The notes beneath the pieces are model-generated. The model was not told the origin of the DNA and searched no databases. It saw nothing but the letters and a program-made list of their open reading frames with translations. From Macropodus opercularis (lineage: Eukaryota; Chordata; Actinopteri; Anabantiformes; Osphronemidae), in assembly GCA_030770545.1 (NCBI GenBank), contig CM061097.1, positions 19,858,501 through 19,922,500 on the forward strand: a stretch of 64,000 nt of DNA. Reading direction: 5' to 3'. Each line of letters starts with the position of its first letter. The stretch's first letter is position 1. Below are positions 22,301-34,700 of the stretch, piece after piece. The translations under genes were made by a program, and so were the position numbers.

Positions 22301-25300
22301 AAAAAAGCTTTTGAAAACCATTTCTAGACATTTTGTTGTGCTTCAGTGGCATCAGGAATATTCCACATTTAGTTCTGCCTCCATGTGCCACAGGGGACGG
22401 CAGGAATAGAGGAACACATGTCTCTCATTCGGGGGAAGTGAAAAGTAAAAATAATAAGACAAATTTCCAGACGAGACTTAACAGGCATAATGGATTACAT
22501 GAAATATTAAAACATTAAGTCTCTGTCATTTCTTCTAATCCCCACGAGCTTCTTCCACTTCAGAAGCATCAAATGCTCCAGAAGACACTGACTGGCGAAG
22601 CAGCGCTGATTGGAGGCGCCTCTCTTAGCTCTGGTAGTGATGGTAACGATGGAGAGTTGGCTCTTCATCGTGGCTCTGCATCACGTGCATATAGGTTCTC
22701 TTGAGGATTTAGATGCCTGCTGTAGCAGATGTTAATTCCCACAATCTAATAACGCTATTTGTTAAAGGGAAAACATCTGCGGAAACGTAAGCTGACTGCT
22801 CAAGCTCAGATGTGACTTGCTTGCTAGCATCTGCTCTAAAACGCTTTAAACAAAGATCGCTCTGCCTGCAAAGTGTTGACCAACTGGCGAAGAACTGATT
22901 GCTTTAGTTAGTAATGTCCCGCATTAACCGTGGGTAAATTAACAAACTATTCAAAGCAAAGGAGATCAGGCGACAGTCTCGCTTATCATCTGCTGGGTTT
23001 GCACTGAATGCACTTCACTACTGACAGTTTTCTTTTCTGCGAGCACAATAGAAGCTCCACATGCAAGGCTTCCGATCGACGTGGGACCAGGACGATACGC
23101 GGAAAAGCACACATTAAACAAATAAAAACAAGCGTTGGCATCATAGTATGTAAAGTCATGTAAAGTATTACATCATCATTTGTTTTGCTTGAAAGTCTTG
23201 CAGTTTCTCTGGTTTTGCACTTTTTACTGTTTTCTTGTGTAAGTGCGTAAGAAGCCACTTTTCACGATGTGGGATCAATAACGATTTATCTTCGCTTATT
23301 TTATCATCACGTCTTATCTCACAGTCCTTATAGCTGGAATTTGGTTACATAAAAATATTCTGAAACAAGTCCAAAAGAAAAACAGCTGGCATTAGTTTTG
23401 ATGCTGCTAGTTTTATAATGAAGCCACAACCATGTAACTGTAGGATGTCAAATGTGACCACAAGCTTTAGTTTTAATGTGCATGTGTTTTTTATGTTTTT
23501 ATGTTATGAATATGTATGTGTTCAACAGATCAAGTTCGCATTTCAAGTGTTGGGTTTTCATAAAGCAACAAACATCAGTTCCTGTCACAGACTGGACGCA
23601 GGTGGCTCTGGGGACGTGGCAGTGGTGGGTGTCGCAGTTGCACTTAAGAGGAAGCAAAAAGTGTCCGTGCTGAAGCTCGACCTTAGTGTCAGGACTGTTA
23701 CGCTTAGACGCTACTACGCTAAATTCCCAGTGTTCATAAAATTCTTCTAAAGCCACAGCTTAACAACTTTAACAGACCGAATGACTGAATGGCTGAACCC
23801 AAATTCTTTCTGGTTGTGTCCTAAGACGCCTTTTATGGTTTTACGTTTCACTTAGATTTTATGTTGCGGATGAAGGATTTTATACACGTCAGACATCTAA
23901 TTTGATAAATGGCATATCTGTCGTTATGTCGTTTAAGGCGCAGCAGCTCTGGTGTTAGTAGAAATGTTACTTTTGTGATGGTCCCTGGTTAAAGGCTTGT
24001 GTTTGTCATAATCAGCTCCTTGCTTTTAAATGCGGTGACCTGTGCTTACAGTAGACGACAGCTGAAATGTCAGCTGCTGGCTGGGTAGGAGGCCTCCGCA
24101 GGCAGGGACGACTTGTGTGGTTCTTTTAGGCAGACGGCAACTTGAAGTAATAATTGCTTTTTAGCGCCGCCGCGTTTCGAAGCCAGAGCGAATGTAAATA
24201 TGATCAAATGAGATTCTGATGGTGGCCTGAGAGGCGGAGAAGGTGAAAAGTAATAAGAAGAAATGATATCACTGGGGAGAACAAAGTGCAGTGATTACAT
24301 TTATTTCCACTGGCCTATTACTGGAGCACTGGGGGAAAACGAGCGCTGAGCCTTCTGTTTTTGCAGTAGGCCACAGGCCTTTTTTATTCATGGCATGTCA
24401 GGAAAACAGTTCGCTTTACCACTGTCCTCCGAGAGTTTGTGGGTGATTTAGACTGAATTCATTTGTGGCGGGGAAAGCATTTTTATGCTTATGAATTTCA
24501 ATTTAGGTTTTGGAGATCTGACTTAATGCCTGTAGAGGATGGATGTTCAGACTGTTACTGCACATGGCCTGTTTTATTTACCCATTCTTATTATCCAGTC
24601 TTTCAGTGCGATGGATACGCAGCATACATTACAGTAGCTCTCGCCATTAACGTCTTGAAACAGACTGTAAAATAGATGTACATATAGAAATAGATCAAAA
24701 TTACTTTTCAAAGCCACTAATGGTAAAGGAGGAGGATGCAAATTTGGGGATAAATGATCAACTTTTTGTGCATATTACGAAGTCATTTATCTCTTGTGTT
24801 TATCAGCAGACATGTTCCACGTGTCATTCATCTTAGCCACACTTGCCTTGCACATGTGCATCATGAGTCTGGGTGGCAGTGGCAGTCGCCGCGTCCTGAC
24901 TGGCAGACGTGATGGATACTCCTCCATTATCAGGCCGTGCTTTTCAGCCCCTTGTCCTGTGGGACTAAGCGAGAATGACGTTTATTAATCGACTGCAGAT
25001 AATACCTAATAAAGCAGCAGAAGTGCCAGGGCTGCAACACGGGGATGTGGATACCGTACAGAGAGCACGACATGATGCATCACCATGACAAGAGGCTATT
25101 ATTAACGTAAGGACTGCAAGCCTGGTGGTTTTTGCGCGTGAAGTTGCACATCTCAGCTTGAAGGCTGGACAGCTGCACTGTAAGTGTGGCACGACTTTCA
25201 GAGACGGTCAAATTATGGGGTGCAGCTCCTCAGATACTTCAGATGTAGGATGTACTCGTGCCACTGTTTTCCTTTCTTCAGTGTTTATCTCTCTCAAGCA

Positions 25301-28300
25301 AAGGCTCGATGTTGTTGAATTACTGTCATGCTTTTCTTTCTTGACTGAACGTGGATGGATTCGATTTACCACGTCACGGGGGGGTCTTGGGCTAATCCCA
25401 GTTAACCGTAGGCAAGATGTAGCGTAACCCTGTCAGTGCCACTGAGTTGGCACGAGAGTGGAAACCACGTCATCATCATACCTATGGAATAAAGGGAAAT
25501 GAATTCATTGTAGTTGGTTTGATTGAATGTAATGACATTTACGATAACTTTGCTGGGGCTCAGATATGTTTTTTTTCAAAACCAACAACATAGAAGCCCT
25601 CTGGGAACATCCATGCACAGAAGCCATTGTCCAAACCTCCCTTTGTGGCGGATGTTCTTACCCTATCTTGCGCTAGAGGCAGTATTATTTGAAGGGTCGT
25701 TACTCAGTCAGCTGTCATTTCGTCAGGTGCATTGTAAATGTCCTCTTTCCATTTTCTCTATTTGCTTTTTGTATTTTTCAAGGCACCTTAAAAATGCAAC
25801 AGACAACTGGAAGGAACCAAATACGTTTGTCCCTGATTCAGCTCACGAGTTTAGTCTCTGGCACATATTGCGTCTGTTTGGTGCAAACGGGGCATTAGTG
25901 AATTTATTTTTGAGGTCCTGAGGCAGCTCTTTTTTTTTTGTGAACCCACTTTCTGGACCATAGGGTTAGACAATAAAAGCCAGTGTTTGAGCCACAGTGA
26001 TACGTCAAATGTCAGACAAACCAAGTCTAAAGTCTGTATTTCACTGTACTGTAACTGAAAAGATAGTAGCAGTGGGTCTGACATATGAAACACGCCCTTC
26101 TCTTTGGTGAAAAATACATAACCTGCAGCCATGGTTGCATGTTTGTGGCAAACATATTCGTATTACACGTTACACATTTCTTCATGGGTAGCTACAGTAC
26201 AAGGAGATATACACAAGAACTAGTAAATGAAATACTTTTGACTTTTTTCAGACTTTTGTTTTGACGATGCCTCTTCCTCTCTTTTGCTTCTGTTTCTCTC
26301 AGCTTTACTTATCACGTAATAATTTCCAACTGTGCATCTCCCTCGTATTCACAGATTCTCAGTCACAGATCGCCTACAGGGGATGACTCCGTGACTTTTG
26401 CACTTTTTTTGTATATACTTAGCTTTTTCTTGCCCAAGAGCAGAAGATTCTTGGATATTGTCATGAAGTTGGGTTAAGTTTATGTTGCCAAGAGTGAGAT
26501 TTTGAGTTTCCAAATTCTCATGTAGAGTTTGAATTCATTTCCTCCTGAGCTTGGCTTTCTGCTTTCAGCACAAAGAGACCTGTTATTGTTTGTTGAAGAG
26601 GAGTCTGGAGCCATGAAAACTTATTATTATAAGTTTTGTGTTTATATCTTGTTTTCTCACCTTGGAATCCAGGGAGCATTAAGGAGCTGGAGGAGCTTCG
26701 CCATCTGTTATCATTAGATGAATATCCGTAAAATGAGTTTTTGTTTACAGCGTTTCTTTGGGTTCAGACCTCATCTTCATGTATAATGTGCCAGACTGAC
26801 AAATGCCAAATCAAAGTTCAAGACCAGATTCTTATATCAGGTTGGATTTAGGAAGAAACCCACGTTACATACATCTATTTATAATCTATAAATAGATTGC
26901 AATTATGCTCCCACAAAAACATATCTGTGACTGTGAGAAACGTCATTTTCAGGCTTGGGGAAATACTGTACAACATTTCAGAGCATTTGGGGACAGTTTG
27001 TAATGAAGAAGGATTTCACCCAGCAGAACGGTTAGTCTGGCTAAATCGTTTTTCTTTTTTTTTTGACATCACAAACATGTCAGCTCATCCAGGTTCCACC
27101 CTGATGGACGTCACCCACGAGGCGATTCATAGCTGGCTTTTACTGTGTGTAGGACAACTGGTAAAAAATTGATTTCAGCAATAATCACGTTTGAACATTT
27201 CTTTCTGCCTCGGTATGTCAGAGAGGACACTTAGTCTTTTCTGGTTCATGAACAGCTGGAATTTGCTTTTTGCTCCTATTTCCCGACATAATTGCCTCTT
27301 AGTCAAAACCTTTCCCATTCGCCACAATGTCATAATATCGCAGGATTATTTGCTGTTTAACTAGAACATAGTTCGACTACAGTGATTCTATATGCGCCTA
27401 CACTATTACACACTCCTTTGAGTTTTTTGTCACTGCTTTGTTTTGGCGACGCTAAAGTCCATTTCCAGACTGAAGCTGAGAAATGGACAGTGCATAAGGT
27501 AGTGTTTAAGATGGGCCAGCAGCCAAGGAAGGAAAGCTTTTCATTAGTCTAATATTCCTCAAGTGCATTGACTGCTTTAATACTCTCCTGTTTCGTTTAC
27601 CAGAGAGATGGATGGAGCCAGCGATGGGGAGATGTAACAGCCTCCCGACCCTTCACTTGACTGACTTAAATTATTCCCTTGTCGTAAATAAAATACAAAT
27701 AAATGAAAGACACTGGGTCGCCGTGCTCTCTATATATTTAATTGTCATTCACAAACCAGGGAGATGTTGATCAAGTGGTACAAAGCAGCAGTTTGTTTTA
27801 GTGTCACAGAATATGGTTTGGTTAAAGATGGAGAAAGCTTGCAGTTGCTGCTCAGCTGTAATGATCCTGTTTGCACACTAGTCACTCGTAGCAGAAAGCC
27901 ATTACGGCTGCCACTGTGAGGCGCGGTCTGGGGAACGAGAGCCGTGGCATCTGTAGTGGGCAAAGCACAATGACAAGAAAAATGGAGTTTAACTTGTTCC
28001 AGCAGTGCAAATTTAGTTCACCATTATTACCATTTAGCGCTTCCTTTCCCCCGTCGCTGCTGTCCTACAGGGAATAAAGCCTCCTGGGTTTACATACATA
28101 CGTGTGTTGAGATATGTTTTTACAGCCTAATGGTCTTGGCAGACGGGAGCAGGAATGTTGTGGATGTGTAATGATTTCAACAGTTGTGTTAAGCCTCACT
28201 TAGCAACACACTTAATATAACCTCGTTCTATGTCCAATTGCCATAGTGTAAATAAAAAAATGCAGCGTTACAGGACATAACCTTGCTCTACAGTATGTCT

Positions 28301-28751
28301 AGACAGGCTTTAATGGAGACTATTTCCCCCAAGAGCAAACATGCAGAGAAGCTGAAGCCCAGGTTATGAGAAAGGAAATGGAGGACAAATAGACATCATT
28401 ACTCCAGCAGGTGATTGACATTCACTGAGAATGAAGGAGCAGCTGTAGATGCTGAATTACAGGGATTCTACTGTAAACATGAACGTGGGACATGCTTCAC
28501 ACCTTCAGACAGAGTCAGTAAAACACAGCCAACGCTAGTCTTCAAATACTGAGCAGTTGATCTTCTTTCTTCTGAGCTTGCTTCAGATTGAGGTTTGGGG
28601 GATTTCATTTTTAAATTTATTTTAAACTTTAAACTTTGTTCCTGTCAGACACATTTGCAGTACGTTACTGAACGGCTGAAACAATGTTAAATAGTTCTAA
28701 ATGGTCCCAGTCTTCTGTAATCGGAAGGTCATAGGAATGTTCTCCCTGAAA

Positions 28752-28798
28752 TGAATAATGTATATTATAATATATTATTATTATTTATATTATATATA
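28752..28798. repeat. AT-rich low-complexity patch with palindrome
   Basis: The stretch is almost pure A/T and contains the exact 14-bp palindrome TATATTATAATATA (28761-28774) followed by ATT and TATAT repeats. It is likely to be slippage-prone simple sequence. Confidence 0.7.
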
Positions 28799-29670
28799 GC
28801 AGCTCTATATTACACAAAACATTTTTCTGAAGTTTGACTCGTCAGGATGTGTGACGTCTTGTGGGTCGAACGAATTAGTAGGATACCTGATCATAACCAT
28901 TTGAGTTAGAGGACGGTGTGTTGGTGTGTGACTACTGTACTTCCATTGAGTTTTAATCAAAACAAAGTATTACAATATTCATTCTTCCTCTGTAACAGCT
29001 CTCCTCATAAAAGTATTCGGATTCTCCAACCTCCGATTAGTGTTTAAGTGCTGTAAGAACAAAACTTGTAGCATAGTTTGATTCTAACAGCAACTTAATT
29101 AGGACCAACATAATCTTTTATATTTTGAACTTGTAGAACTTGTGGTACTATAGTGGTTCTAGTGCACACGAGCCTTTATGGTGTAGCTCATCAGAGATAT
29201 TCCAGTTGTTAAGACAATGGAATGAGTTTAACTGTAATATAAACATTACATCATTAGATAATGGATTGTAGTCTGTTTTGGCCAATACTGTACATTTAGC
29301 AAATTGTTTGCTAATGAACTCTATCACCGTCCTTTCAGTGAAGTTGTGCTTCTGGCTTTGCATCTACAGAAGTGAGACAAATCAATTTAGGGATAGGGAT
29401 CTGTCGACCCAGGAGGCACAAAGGCTAGAGTCCAATCCCTGCGGCTGATGTTGGCAGCGTTAGTGTGGCGTCGTGTACAGTTGTAGGTTCCTGCTGCCTG
29501 CAGGTGTAGAAATGAACATGATTTGCTCACAGATGATGTCTGAGTAGATTCTTTACTGGATCTGATAACTAAGTGTGATAAAAAAGTGGCCAAGTGTAGC
29601 AATTAGGCTGCAAAGTGCCAAGTGAAGTGACATTAAAGCAGCAGCATTTGCAGAGCTGGTTTCACCCTGT

Positions 29671-29706
29671 GGGGAAGGTGGAGGTGGAGTGGGTGGAGGG
29701 TGGTGG
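29671..29706 (+). other. G-rich tract with G-quadruplex potential
   Basis: GGGG at 29671 is followed by many GG pairs, then GGG at 29691, 29698 and 29704, with loops of four, three and sixteen bases. Two-tetrad forms are easy to draw and a three-tetrad form needs one long loop, so it is weaker than the tract at 19278-19306. Confidence 0.4.
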
Positions 29707-31379
29707 GTCTCGAAGCTGTGCAAAGCCACCTTTTCTATGCCTGAGTGCAACTCCATCCTTCTTTAGAAATTGACAGGGAAAGACAGGTGGAAATTATGTC
29801 CACTTAACCATATTATAGTGTTGGGTAGCAGTGCTGAAAAAGGGTCCGTTCGCTCCCTCCGTCATCATTTTTAATGGATGAAAGCACACACTCCATGCCT
29901 GGATGTAGAAAGGCCGCTCGGCGTCTATACGCTATAGGCTCGTTTTACCCTACAGCTTTTCATGTCACCTCCTCTAGACCGTTTGGCCGGGAACTGCACT
30001 GCAGGTGTAAATCGTTTGGATCCGATAATACTGTGAATTTTGTTTTCATTCGCTGTGTGAAATAATTTGGCATTATAACGCACCTGACCTTCTGTTTTAT
30101 TGCAGCACAAATTCCCATTGTGTTCCCTCGTACTTCTGTACATTCCCTTGAGTTCTTCAAATATGAACAACATAAAGATATTAGCAAAATCAAACAAAGG
30201 CTGTAAATTATGCGTTTCCCAATAACCGTTGGTGCCTTTAAGTCTGGCTCTGTAGATTGTGCCACTGAGCTTGGGAAATGAATTAGTGTGAGCATACCCT
30301 TGGAACACTCAGGCTCAACGCCCCTTTAATTTTACCTTTAGACCAACCTTGAGATGAATTCCTACTTTACAATTCAACCTTTGCACATAAGCTCTTGCTG
30401 CGCTGTAGAATCAATCAGTCACCGCCATAATGCCTATCACTGCAATGTGTCACATACAGGGGAAAAGGCGATGCGTAACCGTTACCTGCCACGTCGGGAC
30501 ATTGTTTATCACTCAGTTGTGACTGGTGAGAGCCATTCATTCTTCCCTGCATCTCGGTAAAAGTTGCTCTGTGCTTTGACGCCCCTTTCCCTGTCACATC
30601 CCCGAGGCTGAGGAGAATTAACACTAATGAAATGACAGGCGGGGAGACACGGGCTCTGTGGTGAATGTGCAGGTGAATGAAAAAGCCTGTAGGGGACGAT
30701 ACATTTTGTCTGAGAGCACTCGGTGGTTTCCTTCAAACGAGCTGCGAGCCAAATTTGCCCTCAAGTGCACGCAAAGCTGTATATCAAATCAAGCATTTCA
30801 CATCCAACATGGCCCCCGTTGACTTTGCAGGTACACGGCACATGCTTGTTTGCTGCTGATATTGCGCAGGTACAAGAGCTTCCGTCATTATTTCCCTTTG
30901 TAGGAAGAACATTTGCACGATAAGAATAGCACCCTTGGTATTAAGGTAATTATCATCCATTTACGCATTGTTGGCAGCATCTCAGTGGAGAATTCAGCCA
31001 CCGAAACATAATAAAGTTGTTGCTGTCTATTTTGGTTTCCGTAACAGATTTCAAATATTATATAAACATACATTTTGTGGGAATAATACTTGAACGCCTC
31101 TTCTCTTAACCTAGTGATTTGTACTACAAAGAGCCCTCTGTGCAATCCTGCAATATGTTGTTGAATTTTTGTGATAATTTAAAGAAGATTATGTTACATT
31201 GAGAGAGCTCCTTGGCTGCTGGGATTGCACCAATTACATTTCAAAGGCGGAGGATTAAGGGAATTTTTAGCTACAAGGAAGGAAAAGTGATGTTTTAAAA
31301 TTTGTAACACTGATTATTTCTAAGAATGTTCCAGTATAAGCATTTTAACTGTGAGACAGATTAAAGTATAGAGTTGATA

Positions 31380-31445
31380 AAGCCGAAGAAATTAACCCTT
31401 TGGGCCTAATTAACATTTTGCAGATTAGCATAATATTCTCCACTG
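31380..31445. promoter_or_regulatory. Candidate conserved non-coding element (TAATTA cluster)
   Basis: The segment contains AAATTAACCC, CCTAATTAACATTTTGC and AGATTAGCATAATATT within about 60 bases, a dense group of homeodomain and POU-like cores in otherwise ordinary intron. No repeat or coding signal is present. Conservation is untested. Confidence 0.25.
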
Positions 31446-31702
31446 GGATGTCACTTTTTCTTTGGTTAATTTCTTTTTTTAATGAAACATCAAAGCAGAA
31501 TTAGCTTGGAGCGATCCCCCGTCTCCTAATTTAGTGAGAAGGATGCGGACCTCGTGGACCACCACCAGAGAAACTCAGTGTGGGGATAATGAGGAAGAGG
31601 AGGTGTCAAAAGCTCCAGAAGGTTCCTCTAATGTCAATACGTGAACAGCTTGTGCTGCCGAAGACGGTTTGAGCTGCGGACCTGATGACAGCAGGCATCC
31701 AG

Positions 31703-31765
31703 CTGAATTGAATTGAATTGAATTTTAAGGGCGACGCTTCACCAAATTACAATGAAAACAGTTGG
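31703..31765 (-). repeat. GAATT-type pentamer repeat, possible LINE 3' end
   Basis: About four units of GAATT-type pentamer (31705-31724) are followed by TTTTAAGGGCGACGCTTCACC and AAATTACAATG, which loosely resembles the GCGCCAATTCACAACA end of the L2 copies. It may be a short, decayed LINE 3' terminus on the - strand or a plain microsatellite. Confidence 0.35.
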
Positions 31766-34700
31766 ATTCACGTTGATACTGAATAAATGGACGAGTCTGT
31801 GATGTAGACGTAGTTGGACTGACCCATTAGTTCCAGAGTCGTCGCCTGTGGGAAGCCCCGTTTCTGAGCTGATCTATTTTAATGTAACTTTGCTTGATTA
31901 TGGACATGATTTCATTTGGCCTGCTTGGCTTGAAGGGCGGGGCAGAGCTGCTGGTCTCCTTTAAACCCCACTCTCTCCGCTCAGTGTCCTTTCTAATGCT
32001 GGAATATTACACAGCCCCAGGTTATGTGTGGGTTATTTGATTAAGAGCAAATTAATTTAGAAACATGCAAAGCTTAAGCAAAATAGGAACTTAAATACAA
32101 AGGGAGCTTATTTTGTGCCACTTATAACCAAGTTTCCAAACAAATTACAAATAAACACATTACCAGAGAAGAAACCTGGGGCTTTCAGGGAGCAGGGATG
32201 TGGAGCCTCAAGGCGATTTCCTGCTTTGCCTGCTTGAATATGAGTAATTATTACATCACCAAGCTCTCTATTCAATTTCTCTTCCCCCAACTTTGTTTCA
32301 GTACTTACCGGAGCATATCCTGCTTTTTCTCTGCAGGAACATGTGGAGCTGGAGCCTGGAGTCAGTAACTGAACAGCATAAAGACTTACAATATTAGTTG
32401 CTGCAATACTAACCAGGTAGTAACCAGAGATCTGCCACATTACCTAACATTACATTTGTCTTGTATACCAAAGGTCTACAGCTCTACAGGATCTAGTAGC
32501 ATCTGTCTGTGATGAATGGTGGTCATATGTACGGTAATAGATATCTTAATTTAAAAAAATATATTATTATCAAGGTTGCCAGCAAGTGAAAAGTTAAGAC
32601 CTGAAGCCTCTACTATCCACATGTGAGTATCAGACATATGACAGCACCAGTGAGTATCAGATGAGCAGTAATGTTAATGTCTCTGTACTCAACATGAGGT
32701 GTTGTTCACAATTCATCTGTGTCTTTCTCTGGTGTTGGGGGAGGAGGGTAATGCTGCCATGAGTTGTTGTGAAGTGCAACCTGAGCCCAGTTTGTTTTGC
32801 TCTGGCAGATTGTTGAATGTTGCCTGTGATGTAGAGCATCACTAAAAACTGAGAATCAGCAGTGGAACGTCTCTAATGGTTACATCCTTAAAGCAGACAC
32901 ACAGATTTACAGAATGTCTGATTATTTCAGCACCTTATTCACATCAAGTACAATGATATCTGTAGTAATTACTGTAGTTCAGTGTGTGAGGAGCTGCCTG
33001 ATGTTATTATACTGTAAGACATTTTGGATCCTTCGTGCAGCAGATAGTTGACTCAAGCAGTTTTCAAATAAAGTCTGAAGCAATTGATGAAACTTTGTTA
33101 GTCTCCGGTTTGTCTCCCGATCGCTCCGTGACCGCACAGAGCCGAGGCGAAGCAGATGAGTGGATCTGATTGTGTCTCCGATACGCTGCGTGACAGTAAA
33201 GCCAGACTATACCTCTGACTCTGGCAATATTAATATCCCAGAACCTCCACTTATTTATTTAGCTGAGCTCTTATTAGATTCCTGAGGCCAAAACCTTATT
33301 GCTCACCTTTTTTCCCGAAGCAGCCAAATGTGACTGGTGGCTGCCAGCTTGCTACAATATGGCCCCGTCTGGTCTGAGCACTGGCGACACAGACATCTTG
33401 AAATCAAGGTGAGAGATACACCCCCCCGATGCCAAGTCAAGGTCAACCTGATTGGCTGCATGTCAGCTGTTCTGGAGGAAGGCAGTGCTCCGCGTCGTAG
33501 CCTGCCAGCGAGCTTCGCAGTCCAGCTGGACTGAGCAGCGCTGTCTGCTGGGTCTCTGTGTGCAGTAATGAGTTGCACAGGGAATCCAAAGAGCAGTGTC
33601 CTCCAGGTACAGGATTGATACATGATGATGAGCATGATTGATGCAATTAGACACAGTGGAAAAAGATCCAGTGTAATTATCGCTGTGCTGGGGAGATTTC
33701 TCTTGAATTTAGTTTCTTGACCTTGAACAATCTCATACTAAACTGTGCATAAAACATCCAACAAACACAAAAGCAAAATAGAAAAAGATAAAGGCCGTCA
33801 CCTTTTCCTTTTTCTGTTTTATTATTATTGTGACCCCCAAAAATGCCTCCTTATTTTCAAAATGCAAAGAATGTGGGTTAGATTAAATGTTAGACTCCGC
33901 ATATACACAATAATTGAATTGGAACAATAATCACCTTACAAAAGAAACGCATTGAGCAAGACACGAAACTAGGAGCTAACTCCCGTCTAAAGATCAGCTG
34001 TCACCGATCCATGGATGCCTGGCAAAGTCTGAAGCATTTCAAACCCAGTATGATAGTGAAACCTTTAGAATGTTCTACTGTTCAGATGACAGCAGGCCAG
34101 TAACATCTGGAAGTAGGGATACAACGACCATTAAAACCTCACGTTTGCCCCCATAGTGGTGGAAACTACAACTGCTGTCATTTTCCCGTAAGAATAAAAA
34201 AGCATGCGGCAGAGCCAGGCTCATGATGGATGTGTCACTTGGCCTATTTGACGAGTTAATTGAAAGCTGTGCTCCATCCTAGATTAAGTGCTGCAAATGA
34301 CGGGTTACTGTCCGTGAACAGAACCAGTGCACCAGACGTTCACTTAACTGGAAAATCAGTCAGCAAATTGTTCCATCTCTGAGCGTGGTTCACATAATTC
34401 TGTCATGTGCTCTATTTGCTTAATTTGATTCACATGTAACTAATTCATCAGAATGCAAAACAGCCTGCAGTAATTTGCTGTTGTGCATCAAATTGAGAGT
34501 AAAGTTCTAAATACGGCCATTTTCTGGGGGAGTTTGCTGAACCTGGAAAATCCCTGTAGCTGTAAAAATAAAGAAGAAGAAAAGACGCCAGCATGTTGTG
34601 TTTCGTTGCCTGATGTTCCTTCCTCTTGCTTCTCTCCTTATGTGGCTCTGCGGTTAATATAGTATTTGGTCCCATAAGAGTAGATGTAAGAAGCCTCCGG

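Larger units (their letters stand above)
19307..31379. other. 12 kb intronic stretch, no gene recognised
   Basis: No coding exon is recognised. Contents noted are a short AT palindrome region (28752-28798), a G-rich tract (29671-29706), a C-run (about 21091-21099) and about twelve TACTGTA/TACAGTA words, dense from 24047 to 29292. Open frames of up to about 130 codons occur (for example 25523-25921 and 29925-30308), but none has recognisable domain content. Confidence 0.4.

Noticed and set aside
25523..25921. 132-codon open frame on the + strand as a candidate exon
   Set aside because: The composition is unlike a conserved domain, another frame overlaps it, and no domain motif or convincing splice sites were seen.
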